Below are positions 21,948-33,545 of a DNA stretch of 64,000 bases, in pieces. Each line of letters begins with the position of its first letter. The first letter of the stretch is position 1. The stretch comes from Rhodosorus marinus. Its lineage: Eukaryota; Rhodophyta; Stylonematophyceae; Stylonematales; Stylonemataceae. Location of the stretch: NCBI GenBank assembly GCA_029953675.1, contig JAMWBK010000003.1, forward strand, positions 2,914,001 to 2,978,000, read 5' to 3'. Made by a program: the position numbers and the translations under genes. The notes below the pieces were generated by a model. That model had not been told where the DNA came from and ran no database searches. It was given only the letters and a program-made list of their open reading frames with translations.

Positions 21948-23429
21948 ATGAGTCGAGTCTCTGGAAGAATCTCCCGTGTACTTGAGTTTCGTGGTGGAGG
22001 AGAACTCAATGAGGGTCGCGCACTCCCGCTGTACCAGATTCTTGGTGAGAACGGGATCATTGCGAAAGGAGTAAAGCACACGGCGTCGAAGCGAGATGTC
22101 AAGGTCTTGACGTGTATGATGAAGCTGCGGATGATGGATAGGATGCTTCTAGAGGCTCAGAGGCAGGGGAGAATACCTTTCTATGCTGCATGTAACGGCG
22201 AGGAGGGAAGCGTGGTCGGGACTGCTGCTGGGCTGTCGTCTGAAGATGAAGTGTTTTCTCAGTACCGAGAGCATGGCGTCCTGCTCTGGAGGGGATTCCG
22301 TTACCAAGACTTTATGGATCAATGCTTTGCTACAAAAGATGACCCTGGGAAGGGTAGACAAATGCCCGTCCATTACACGTCTCCAGAGCTTCATTTCCAG
22401 ACTGTTTCATCCACGATAGCAACACAGGTAATCATCTACCACCGCCGCTCCTAGACGAGTTCACCTGGACGATAAAGAACGCATGATACAGTTGCCGAAA
22501 GCCATCGACGCACTAATGCTGCTTTCTGTCCCTGTCTATCTTGCCATCGCGCGAACCTGCTTTCCCCGAAGATCCCCAACTCCGTTGGAGCCGCGTACGC
22601 TTTGAAGATGGGCAAGGCTAGTCGAATCACGGTGACGTTCTTTGGAGAAGGTGGCACGTCCGAGGGAGACTTCCACGCAGGACTGAATTTCGCCGCTTCC
22701 CTGCAATGTCCAGTTTTGTTCGTTTGCCGCAACAACGGCTGGGCGATCTCAACCCCGGCTTCTCAGCAGTACCAGGGTGACGGTCTCGCAGCTCGTGGGG
22801 TCTCGTATGGAATTCTCTCAGCAGCGGTGGATGGCAACGATCCTCTCGCCGTTGCCCATGCCGTTAGCACTGCCAGAAAACGTTGCCTTGAGACCCAAAC
22901 CCCTGTATTCCTGGAGCTCGTAACTTATCGATTAGGTCCACACAGTACCAGTGATGACAGTGCGTCTTGAATTTGGTCATTCTGACCACTGAGAACCCAG
23001 TCGGTCGGACTGCTCGTCTAATCCAAAAAGTTTTCACATCTAGGTATCTTGTACCGCGGCAAGGAAGAAGTCACTCAAGCCTTTGAAAAGGAGCCCATTG
23101 CGCGCTTGAGGAAGTTCCTGATCAGTTCTGGCTTGTGGAGTACCGAAAGGGAAGAAGAGCTAGCCACGGCGGAGAAGAAGAAGCTGCTCGTAAGACTGCT
23201 GAGACCGCAGACCAACCTTGGCAGCGGTTTGTCCTGCCCGGAAACACGCTGACGAGCTATTCACGCTTTCTGTTCTGAACAGGATGCCATATCCAAAGCT
23301 CAGAGAAAGGAGAAGGCCCCTCCGGCAGATGTCGTTGAACAAGTGCACAACCGGCTTTCCCGCACGCTTGAGAGGCAGCGACGTGAGCTTGTGAGCCGGC
23401 TTGATTCGTACAAGGACAAGTACGGGTAA
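21948..23429 (+). CDS. BCKDHA: Branched-chain 2-oxoacid dehydrogenase E1 subunit alpha
   Basis: Exons 21948-22427, 22572-22959, 23044-23189 and 23283-23429 give about 386 residues. The product is the thiamine-diphosphate E1-alpha subunit, which with E1-beta decarboxylates the keto acids of Val, Leu and Ile in mitochondria. Family landmarks are clear: PLYQILGENGIIAKG, DRMLLEAQRQGRIPFY, GKGRQMPVHY, the ThDP motif from FFGEGGTSEGD to CRNNGWAIST, RGDG-like GDGLAARG, and the phosphorylation loop GPHSTSDDS, rebuilt across intron 2. The first ATG in the open frame gives a basic, Arg/Ser-rich N-terminus (MSRVSGRISRVLEFRG) suitable for mitochondrial import; an upstream exon cannot be excluded. It is convergent with the HECT gene. 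Assignment to BCKDH rather than pyruvate dehydrogenase rests on the overall match. Confidence 0.95.
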
Positions 23430-23828
23430 CCAGTGGACTTTTTCAGAAGAGTACACAGAGAACTGGACGACCTCGGGATAGCCTCTACCGAAGATCAATT
23501 CAAAAGCGCAGACCATATAGAGTAGTAAGGCGCAGTCGTAAATTGTTATTGTTATTATTTTACTATTAACTGGCGTCGTCAACACCTAGGCTTCCGCAGC
23601 ATGCACCCTCTGAACAAAGCCGGGCTATAGTAGCTGACAGGAGTCTGAACCGCAGCAGGCGGCGCTGCTGCCAGGCAGCTGAGACGATGAGAATAAACAA
23701 GACCGCTTGGATGAAGATAATATGGAGTCCACTTCTACACAGTTGACGAGCCACGTGAACATATGTGTCCCATCCATTCGCGGCCAAGCAAGAGTAGTTG
23801 ATCGTTCCAAAGAATGCTAGCCCAATTC

Positions 23829-26800
23829 TTAAGAAAGGTCAAAGCCCGCGTTGGAGGTAATAGAGTAAAGAAGCTTCTCACGCAGAATATTCTTGCTCTT
23901 GTACACAGGAAGCTTGAGCAGGTTTACACAAGTTGATGATGTGGGGAGCCGGTCGTCACCCTCCGCCTTATGGATGGCAAGCTGCGGACGTAGATACTTG
24001 AAACCTAACAGCGGTGCTCTTGGGGATGACGTTACGAACTTCAGCAGTTTTCGCTGCTCCTCAGTGTCCATGTCCGCAACGGTTTCCCAAAACCACTGGA
24101 TCACCTCACTCTTCTCGTGGAATCCATGATATTCTGTGTTCTTCTTGAGATCAACAAGATCAAGCTTTGAAGTATCAGCCTGCAAGAGCTGCTGCAATTC
24201 GCTTCGCGAGAACATCTTGACCATTTCCAGATCAACTACGTCTGCTAGTCCGCGAAGTATTGCTTCGGCCTGAGGTTTGATCTGCCTGTTCAGTCTGTAG
24301 TCAGCCACTCGATAAATGTACTCCAACCTGTTCTTCGCGGTTACGCGAACGTTCCCTCCTGTAACGTTGGGCGGAAAAGGCAAAACGAAACACAAAGGCA
24401 ACCAGGAAAAGGGGGGAAGAAGAATCAGGTTTAAGTTTTATACACGACGAGACAAGGACTCGAAGTCGTCTTTTTTCTCACCGTTTACAATAAGATCCAC
24501 CTCTTCACCGCTCAGCTCGCTCTTTACGATAGTGAAAGTTAGCCCCAAGTCTTCGACCGTTTCCGACGGCATTGACTTCACCTGAAGCAGATTTCGGTAC
24601 AATTCGGGGTCAAAAATTCTCAAGTCGTCGAGGTTGCTCACACGACCAACAATTTTTCCGATAAAGAAGTTGGCTAGCGATACGTTAAGCAGCAAGGACG
24701 ACTGTAGGGCCTTTCCGAGCATACGTCCCATGAACTCAAATTGATCCAGATGGTTGTCTCCCACCACAACTTCACTCGCTGGATTCGGATAGAGTTTTCC
24801 CTCCCACGTCTCACACATAAGTCCGTAGTCCGGAGAGAAGATCTTTGGAATCAGCTCGTACATGAATTCCTTGAACAAACCTCCTCCATCGATTCCAGCT
24901 TCTTCCAGACCGTCCGCACTGACAAAGCTGATTCTTATCCTCTGTCGCAGACCTCTCCTCATGTGATTCAGCTTTCTATAAGCCTCTTCCACAATATCAT
25001 CCCTTTTGATTGACACCTGGAGTCTACTGCCCCAGAGGCCAAAGTCGTCGGCTTCGTTCACCGTCTCGTGGAAAATAATGAGCCGTGCATGGAAAGGAAT
25101 CAAAATCGGGCATATGCTAAGCAGCTGATCAACTGCTACCAGTGTTGGAGTGACGGGTTCCTTCGTCAGCACCTGCTTAATCAGTCCCTCGTCAAAATCT
25201 GGAATATAAGAACCTAACACAAACCGAAAAAGCCGGCCTCGTAAGATTCTTGCGCTGTATGTTTGGTGGCTGAAAGAGCTAGAAGTCCATCAACTGTGAA
25301 GATGACGTGCATACCTCGCGTCCAAAAAGATTCCCCGCCAAAAGCACCGCCTTGCTCAGCCTCACAATCTCGGGCGTAGAGCATATTCAGTAGCTTCGCC
25401 GTTGCCTTCTTCGCGTCCAGTCCGTGAGCCCCGAAAACTGTCATGGGCGAGGTGTTCTCGCTGCTCATGACAATGGACCGTTCGAGAACCCCTTTCATCG
25501 TACTTGCGATACCCTTGACCTCCTCTCTCGAGAATGGCATCTCGTAGGAATAGAACTCGCTGGCGTCTTGAACAGCCAACAGAAAGGCGTACACGTGTGC
25601 AAAGAGAACAAACATCGGCGCTCTATCACCCAGAGACATGGTGCTGTCCTGCTGTAGAAGAACCATGTCCGCGAACGTCGGGAAATCCCCTTTGTCCTTC
25701 GCACACCCTTTCCACAAGCGGTATAACAAACATGAGTCTTTGTCTGCAACTTTCGAGTTAACCGCGAGCGTGCTCAGTACCGCGTGCTTGAACTGGACAC
25801 TGTTATCCATAAGCCTAAGGATTAGCGCTGACGCGGAGCTCAGACCGTCGCTCATGAAGATGTTCGTGAGGTGTTTCCTGTCGGACAGCATGGGCGTGAG
25901 CGAATTCAGGAGTGAATCGACTCCTTCGTAGAACTTATAACCAAGTGGCACCAGCGGGTGCTTGCTTTCTTGGTCTTCCGGCTCACTGTCCGAGTCCTGC
26001 TCCAAGTTTCGCTTCTTGAACTTATACTGGGCTCTGCCCAAAAGCTCATTCACGACGATGCAAAAGTCCGTCAGTACTTCTTTGCTCTGTGCGTTGAAGT
26101 TGTCTCTAACGCTGGAAGATATATCGAGCAAGTTGCTTAAGGTAATGACCGCCAGATCCGCATCCACGTCTTCTGGGTCCCTAATCCATTTCGACTTGGA
26201 TAACGATTTGTATAAATCCTCCAGGAAATCATGCCTGGTTAGAACCTCCCTGACGTCTTTCGCGAAGTACTCAACAACACCCGCCTGGGCAAGTATATTT
26301 CTTGTCAACAAACTATACCAATCCGAGTCTTCACCCTCTTGATCTCCGTGCTCGATGTCGTCCTGCGTCATCACGAAGTTCGACCTGTCTTCCCTCAAAA
26401 GCGGCTGCAGGCAGATGCGCATAATAGCTGAAACAGCGTTGGAAATCCTTACTCTGTCCTTGAATTCGAACACACTATTCATCTTGTAACCGGCAAGCAC
26501 ATAGAATCTTGGCGCACATTTCAGAAACACCCCGGCCGAATCTGAGGGTGCTTTCCACGACTCCCTTAAACATAGGTTCAAGGCGGCTTCATGTAGCTTC
26601 ATGTGGAACTCGTACGTCTCAGGGCCAATTCCCGCTATTTCAAACTGGGCCACTCGTACCCCCCAGAACACTACAGCGGCGGCCTCTTCATGTTTTAGGT
26701 AGTCGTTGTAATAAGCACCATCTGTCCGAAGGTCAGAAACCGCGGTTAAAAACTTCTCGAACAGTTGGGAGTCTACGTCAAACGAAAATCCGTCCAGAGT

Positions 26801-27184
26801 CCGTCGATAGCAGTTCGTGACCTTGAGGGGTCTACCAACGTAGATGATTGAGATGTGCCTCAAAATTTCACGGAACAGTTCAACCGTACGACTCCCAGAT
26901 TCCCATAGCTGATAAAGCTCAGCAAGCTTGTATCCAGACTCCCTTCTCACCATCCTCATGTGCTTCCATCGTCGAAAATAACCAGCCAGCAGAGCTGCGG
27001 ACTTCTCCCTACGTCTGTTCTCCGACCTCTGCACTCTAAGCGCTTGTGCGTCTGCCAATATTGACTTTGCATTCCTTTCCTTCACTGAGGATCCCCTCAT
27101 AGACACATTCCGTCGGGAAGTGCTTCCCAAGAAAATACCATTCATGGCGTCTTCAAACCGATCCAACCGAACAGCAGAAGTCAC
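23829..27184 (-). CDS. HECT-type E3 ubiquitin ligase (UBE3B/UBE3C, UPL6/UPL7 type)
   Basis: Exons 27184-25315, 25213-24482 and 24358-23829 join in frame to give about 1043 residues, the usual size for this subfamily. Near residues 35-80 it has the UBE3B/C-type N-terminus with an IQ-like helix (AALLAGYFRRWKHM). A long helical region follows, then the HECT domain: RISFVSADGLEEAGIDGGGL, EFMYELIPKIFSP, FEFMGRMLGKAL and VNGGNVRVT, rebuilt across intron 2. The catalytic cysteine is Cys1011 in LPTSSTCVNLLKLP, and the C-terminal tail is intact, so the enzyme should be active. It transfers ubiquitin from E2 to substrates, probably in protein quality control as for UBE3C. No transit peptide is evident; cytosol or nucleus is likely. 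Confidence 0.95.
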
Positions 27185-28846
27185 CTCTCAAAACTGCCTT
27201 GCTACCCCCTCAACTTGATTTCCGCCTTGAAATTTTATCACAAACAAACAAAATAAAACGCAATCCAGGATTGCAAAGCGTCTTCTTCACGAATCCATCA
27301 CTCAAAACACTCCCAAGCGTGCTTCTCCACCCTCAAAGGCATATGCACACACAAAGAACACAACAAAGACAAACACAAAATGTACACACCAGATCAAACT
27401 CTATTCGACTAAAATACAATCAGAGCGTGCTAATGCTTTCTAACCAAACGTCTTATCAATCACATAGTACTATAAGGATCACACTCTCCTCCTCTACCTC
27501 ATCAACCCTCCTAACATCGTGTTGCCAGCACCTCCGAATACATGAGCCGATGTATATATTTCAGAAACCCCCAAAAGCCCAAATGAAAGGAAAACTCCCA
27601 AGTTCTCGAAAGTTCGCTTTCAACGATAAATAAATACCAAAAAAAAAAAAGAGAGCGAGAAAATGGAGTCGCCCGGCAGTCAGCTGACGGGAAGAAAAAC
27701 AAAATAAAATTCCGTGTTGTCATTTTCCGCTGAACAATGAACAATCATAATATAGTTTATTTTAGATATATTTCTAAATTAAGGTAATATTTTTTATGGA
27801 GAAAATGCCGCGTGGAAGGTCTTTTCCTCAAAATTTTGAACCGAGTTCCTCTAATATACGTCCAAGATCGGACGAAAAAATTCAAGCTTGGCACGTCTAA
27901 ATGTAGACGTGTTTAGACAACAGTTCTATAATTAAGTATATTCATTATTTGAAGATACTTTTGGTATCAGAAGGATTCTAGATTAGGAATCGAAACATTA
28001 TAATCTGTGATATGTCAGCTTTGTTTTGCTCTTCAGTCAGCCATTTCCAATGAGGCCTTAGAATCTGCTTTCAGATGCAAACTTATCTTGAATTGCATAA
28101 TTTTGTAATGCCGGGAGTTCTTGCGTCATGTCCAACAGGGGGGTAACTGGATTCGCATGCTTTTTTGCTCGGTTGTTCGCTTGGAGATGGTTTCATGCAA
28201 AAGCTTAGTCTACGTGCACAACGTTAATCTGATCCCATATAGGAGCTTTAGATTATCAATTCCGTCAGCAATTGCATCTCTATCCAAAATTAAGGGCTCT
28301 AAGCTTCTTTATTTTCTAAACATGAAGGAAAGCAATGAAAAGCTCTTGGCGGGCATGGATCGTTTAGCTGTGTCTGCCTTAGACAAACATCGATCTTTCT
28401 TCATGCGCTACTCGCCTCCTCGCTGAGTTATTCAGTTTCGTGAGCGGGCGCGTGATTCTGCTTCTTACGAACATCAATAAAGTGATATTTCAAAGTCGTA
28501 TATTCAGATGAGAGCTCTACATTTCCAGTTCAAACTTCAGCGCTTTTCCTCCTTCACAAGCCCGGGTTTCCGAGAAATGCGTCTGAATAAGATGAGTCGT
28601 TTTTCGGATGTGTTGAGACCCTTTGTTCGATAGAGGATGCGATCCGCTATTTTCCCTTTCTCAGGGATAGCGTTCTGCCCCTCCGCGCCATCAACCGGCT
28701 TCCCCGCTTCCATTCTTCACCCCAGCGCTATGTTTTTCCGGGAAGAAAGTTGAAAGGACGACGGCCGAAAACTCTGTTTGGGGGTGGGTGCTCTGTTGGA
28801 AATGAGGGTGAGTAAGTAGAGAAGGAACTTGACAAGCGGATGGAGC
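27185..28846. other. Intergenic interval between divergent HECT and Dus genes
   Basis: The flanking genes are transcribed away from each other, so both promoters must lie here. Bases 27200-27650 are A/C-rich, with an A run near 27640, and 27740-27990 are AT-rich. A plus-strand frame at 28121-28426 has no recognisable motif. No gene is supported. Confidence 0.45.
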
Positions 28847-30571
28847 ATGGAAAGTTCATCAAGTAGAATCGTTGGATGCTATGGATTCGTCAGCGTCTAT
28901 CGCGGAACGTTAACTCGAAGAGGTGAGGATTTTGGCTCACAGAGGAAGTGTTCGCTAAACGTGAGGGAGCAGGGGCTGGACAGGGACTGAAGAAGTTTTA
29001 CGGTTTTTGTCTTTGCTTTGCTTAGGTCGTACGATGGTGATGAACAGAAGAATGGAGGGGGAGTTTGCCGATAAGTTTTCCGTGGCGCCGATGATGGACG
29101 TCACGGACCTCCACTTTAACACTTTTGCACGCAGTATAAGCAAACACGCTACGTTGTGGTCGGAGATGCTTGTAGATTCTACAGCAATCTACAATCCAGA
29201 ACGTACAGAACGTTTCTTCAAGCTAGGGGAGGACCTTCGAGTAGGTCCGACTGTTCTTCAGCTTGGGGGTTCAGACCCAAACAAGCTTGCCCAGGCTGCT
29301 TCTTACGTTCAGGACTTCGGGTTCGCTAGGCGGAAAAGAGTGGGAGACTGGTTTAATCCTCATGACGTGTTTTCTGAGATTCTCTCTTGTGTTGTCTAGG
29401 TATGACGAGATCAACTTGAATTGTGGATGTCCTTCGGACAGAGTATCAGGAAAAGGATGCTTCGGAGCGGCATTAATGAAAACTCCAGACCTCGTCGCTG
29501 ATATTACTGCTAGGATGTCTGCTGCGGTGAGAGGGACTGTACCCATAAGTGTCAAGGCAAGTGGGCATTTCGAGTGTGCAAGCATCCGAGTATGTCCTTA
29601 TATTCAAGTCTTCTACCATTTGTTGTCTTGCAGTGTCGCATTGGCGTGGATGATCTAGATTCGTACGAGAGTCTACGACATTTTATCATGACTGTGTCCT
29701 CAAAAGGAGACGTAAAAAGATTCGTAATTCATGCCAGGAAGGCCATTTTGAAAGGACTCTCGCCTGCGCAGAACAGGTCAATTCCCCCGTTGAAGTACGA
29801 CTACGTGTACAGACTCATCGAGGAATTTCCGGACCTCTATTTCACCATTAACGGAGGGGTAAGCGTGAGCAAAGCGTTTTGTGGATTGCGATGGGACTTG
29901 TTTTGCTTAGCTCGAACCATGGTGCAACCGGAGATTCTAATTTAGAGCTGTCCTGATAGCCCTTAGCAAATCCAAGACCACTGGGCTTTTGAGGTGCTGG
30001 GTCAGCTCCGCCGGCTCTCTGTTCGAGTTTTGTGAGAGCGGTTCACGTGTTGGAGCAGGCTCGCTTTAGAAATTGATAGCTTTGCGATTCTGACAGAGTT
30101 TTTACTTGTTCGGATCAGGTGCAGGACTTGAACCAAGTTGAGGAACACCTCGCGCGAGGCGCACACGGGGTAATGCTGGGCCGGGCTGCTCGGGATCGTA
30201 TCTGGGATGCACTGGGAGGAGTTGATGCTAGGGTTTACGGGGATCTTGACAAGGGAAGGTCGAGAAGGGAAATTATTCTTGAGTACGCTGAGTACGCTGA
30301 CAATGAGTTTAAGAACGCGAAGAGGGTTAGCAAGGTGGTTCTTGTGAAGCCGTTCATCAGCGCTTTCCATGGAGAAGATAATGGAAGGCTCTTCCGTCAG
30401 GCCATATCCAACAATATCAGAACAATGTCCATATACGAGTCTGTTAGCCATGCCTTCAAGCGCCTGGATGATGAAGTGCTCGATCGTCTACCAGGACAAC
30501 CAAAACCAGAGCGCGTTTTGTCGCAGCCTACGGGCATCGCGGAATTGGAAACCGTTGCGGATATTTCCTAA
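28847..30571 (+). CDS. tRNA-dihydrouridine synthase, DusA-like
   Basis: Exons 28847-28922, 29026-29320, 29400-29556, 29634-29858 and 30119-30571 give about 401 residues. The short first exon encodes a Ser/Arg-rich leader ([20 protein letters not shown]), so import into mitochondria or plastid is likely. The FMN-dependent TIM barrel shows [35 protein letters not shown] (catalytic Cys in GCP), [44 protein letters not shown] and FTINGG, which match DusA more than DusB or DusC. It reduces uridines in the tRNA D-loop with NADPH. Intron 3 has a GC donor (AAG|GCAAGT), and intron 2 has a weak GTTCGC donor chosen because it rebuilds QDFG-YDEINLN. The tail from about residue 310 is an extension with no motif that I recognise. 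Confidence 0.93.
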
Positions 30572-31246
30572 CTCTGTAACAATGCATAGACCAGGTAGTT
30601 CTTCGCGTGAGGAACTGAGTAAGAGTTGTACAAAATATTAAAACTAAGTGCGTAGAATGGTAGTTCTGGTACCGTGCAAGCTACGTGCATGATTCTTACA
30701 TCGGTGATGACTTTGTGCCCAAGCTCACCTCCAGCGGCAAGCCTGTTTTGGTAAACCCTCTGTCTTTTCCGCTCTTGATCGAAAACGGTGACCTGCGCGG
30801 TGCCCTAGTCAGAATTTCCATTATGTTGATCTATGTTTCTCTCGACTTCAGCATCTCTTCCTGTGAGATCTGACCTCGTTCTAAGGACCACAGAAGAAGA
30901 GCTGAAGCCGCTTCTCGCTGTTCAAGACAGGCTGCCATGTCTGACCTCCATCGGAAGTCCTACCGAAGTTCGAGAAGACAAGAAGAGGATGTCTCATTTG
31001 TTGAGCGGAAAAGATCTTCGAGCTAATGCATGGAGAGACATATAAACGAATCCATGGATATTTGTCTGGCGATCTGCAACAAACTGATGCGGCTGTGTCA
31101 ACTCTGTCCTATCCAACTGACCCTCGCTCGGGTTGGGAATGGTGCGCAGTGGTGAGGGCGTGCTTCGGGTTTATTCTCAGGTTTGGGGGGAGGTGCTGGA
31201 TCGAACTTATGCTCCCAGACGACAAAAGCTCTGAGACGGATCAGAA
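30572..31246. other. Interval between Dus and DUF455 genes
   Basis: No gene is firmly supported. A frame of 70 codons (30833-31045, ATG start) encodes TTEEELKPLLAVQDRL and similar text, but has no recognisable domain and no splice partner. It could be a small protein or leader of the DUF455 gene. Confidence 0.4.
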
Positions 31247-32481
31247 ATGTCTAGCAAGAACCTTTGCGAGATCGCCTGTGAGATTCTGCTGACTAGTGGT
31301 AAGAATGCATTACCAGCAGGAAGGTTTGCTTGATTTGGTTATTCTGATTTTCGATGGCGATTGATGCGTCTTCTCAGAGCTTCTTTGTATATTTTGTTCA
31401 TGTTGGTCCTTGACTTGCTCTGGATCCGTGCGGGTTGGGTGTCACTCGGTCAGATCCGGACTTGAAAGCTTCCCGAACGATCCAGGCGGTTGAAGATTGG
31501 ACTGCTGGAAGGATATCTGAAATTAGGGCATGTAAGGTCCCGGACAAACCCGCCAAACCTTTGGGTGTGCAATTGGTTGATCCGTGGAAGGTCCCTAAAC
31601 GAGGAAAAGGAGGAAGCGAGGCTACCAGGATATCTTCCTTGCATTCTCTTTGTCACATTGAGCAGGTTGCGGTAAACCTATCATGGGACATAGTTGCACG
31701 GTTCGCTGACCAGGACCTGCCAAGTGCGTTCTACGATGAATGGGTCAGGGTTGCTGGAGAGGAGGCAAAGCACTACAAGATTCTGTCCGAACGACTACAA
31801 GAGCTCAACTCGAAATATGGAAATCTTCCAGCTCATAATCGACTCTGGGAAAGCGCAACCGAAACCGTGAGTTCAAATTGACAATCACAACCTGCAAGCG
31901 TCCGTCCTGACGCAGCATTCCGTACAACGAATTTTCTATTTTGTATTTCGTTGTGCCCAAGGCTGATAGCCTCGAAGCTCGCCTGGCGATCGTTCACATG
32001 GTTCACGAAGCAAGGGGTCTTGATATCCATCCTCAGACTGTAAATCGCTTCAGATCTTCTGGCGATATGAGATCAGTTTCACTGCTTGAGGTGCTTTTTA
32101 ACACCAGGAGTAACCTTGTCCTTGTTTGATAAGAAACTGAGAGACAGTCGATCTGTTTCCTTTCCCTATACAGGATGTCATTTACCCAGACGAGATCACC
32201 CACGTCGAGGCGGGCGTTCGATGGTTCAAGTACATCTACAAGGACTCCTCGGAGGACGAAGTGATCCGTCGGTTCCATGAAATAGTACGAGAGCGTTTCA
32301 GAGGAAACCTTAAGGAGCCGTTCAACCATGAGGCTAGGGCAAAGGTTAGTTCAAGGTGGTCGTGGAAATGTCCTCTCTCAGGTGGCATCACCGGCTTCAT
32401 GGCTTTGGCATTGATCTTCTTGGCCTTCTTTTTTAGGCGGGATTTTCAAGAAGCTGGTATGAGCCGCTTTCCCACGACTGA
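31247..32481 (+). CDS. DUF455 family ferritin-like protein
   Basis: Exons 31247-31298, 31454-31866, 31962-32090, 32174-32344 and 32437-32481 give about 269 residues, normal for the family. DUF455 proteins belong to the ferritin-like superfamily of four-helix bundles; most members have unknown roles. Family marks include the N-terminal LLTSDPDLKASRTIQAV (rebuilt across intron 1), PDKPAKP, SLCHIEQVAVNLSWDIV, RVAGEEAKHYKILSERL, EARGLDIHP, DEITHVEAGVRWF and the final ARAKAGFSRSWY, rebuilt across the last intron. The Glu and His residues in the E-Q, EE-x2-H and E-x2-H helices are placed to bind a di-metal centre, so oxidase or hydroxylase chemistry is possible (inference). No targeting sequence is obvious. 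Confidence 0.9.
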
Positions 32482-32591
32482 GCTGAATCCAGCGAAGGAT
32501 GAAAGACCCAGATGCGTGTTCTGGGTATCCTGTAGGGGATTGTTGCTGCTTGTTTGGGGCCGAGCGGGAGGGAGGAGTGTTGACTGAATAT

Positions 32592-33545
32592 TTAAGGTTT
32601 AGGTTTCACACCTTTAGACATCAGTTCCAGAGTCTCTTTCTCAAAAATGTCAAAGTCAGTAGAATCAGTGGAGGTGAAAGCGATATCCTTTGCGCGTGGA
32701 ATTTCAGAGTCGACAGGCAATTTGGGTTCTTCGGGGTCCCCCTGGGTGGTGGTGCCCACAGGTTTTACCTTGAGGCCGGCTTCACGCCATCGAGTCTTGT
32801 CAGTTAGCACCTACGCGGATGGATGAGATTTCAGCCAAGTATCGAGATCGACATGCCAAACTGAAAGAGAAAAGCATCAAAATTGAGTTAGTTTGAGCTG
32901 GAGGGTTTCCACACTTACCCTGTTAAACGTCTTCTCATCTGCAAGGTCTGCCAATGCCCCTGCTTTGGTCATAGTTAGTGAGGTCCCGGTCCCGTATTCC
33001 TTGAGGAGCTTGCTGATCTGCTCTTCCCCAACGCTGCAGCCTTTTCTGGGTTTGATAGATACAAAAAAATCGCGCGTCTCCGTAACGGGCTTGCTTGGCG
33101 TTTGGCTCTGCTGCAAATCCAGGTCCCGTCGTAGTTTCTCAATCTCCTCCTTCATTCTTTTTCTTCTCTCTTCGGAGAGGCCATACTTTCCACCCTGGGA
33201 TTGGTTTGCGGATTTCTTCGCCCTTGCCTGCATCTCTGCCTCGTACGCATGTTTCTCCCTCGTTTCCAGATCATCCCTCATCTTCCGCCTCTTGACGTCC
33301 ATCTTCCGACGCCGCTCCACATCCTGTGCTGCAACTTTTCTTTCAACATCCACATCCTTCCTAAGCTGCTCATCAGAAAGTATTTCATAGGCGAGGTAGA
33401 CGTTCTCGAACATCTGCGCCGCATGCTCATCACCGAGGTTCTTGTCCGGGTGCCATCGAAGCGCCGCTTTCCTATACGCGCGGCTGATCTCCTTTTGAGT
33501 AGCATTGGGACTCACTCCCAGTACAGAATAATAATCCTTATCCAT
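32592..33545 (-). CDS. J-domain protein with RRM-like region, DNAJC17-like
   Basis: Exons 33545-32919 and 32810-32592 join in phase 0 to give about 281 residues. An N-terminal J domain (residues 3-65) has the HPD signature in WHPDKNLGDE, so it can stimulate Hsp70 ATPase. A long charged coiled coil follows (residues 70-150, rich in Lys, Arg and Glu). Then comes a region matching the RRM position of DNAJC17 (DFFVSIKPRKGCSVGEEQIS, LLKEYGTGTSLTMTKAGALADL). DNAJC17 and yeast Cwc23 act with the spliceosome, so a nuclear splicing role is likely by family; the RRM match is weaker than the J domain. The gene is convergent with the DUF455 gene, about 110 bases away. Confidence 0.85.

Noticed and set aside
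30833-31045. Plus-strand ATG frame of 70 codons between Dus and DUF455
   Set aside because: No domain and no splice join to either neighbour; left as an unproven small ORF.
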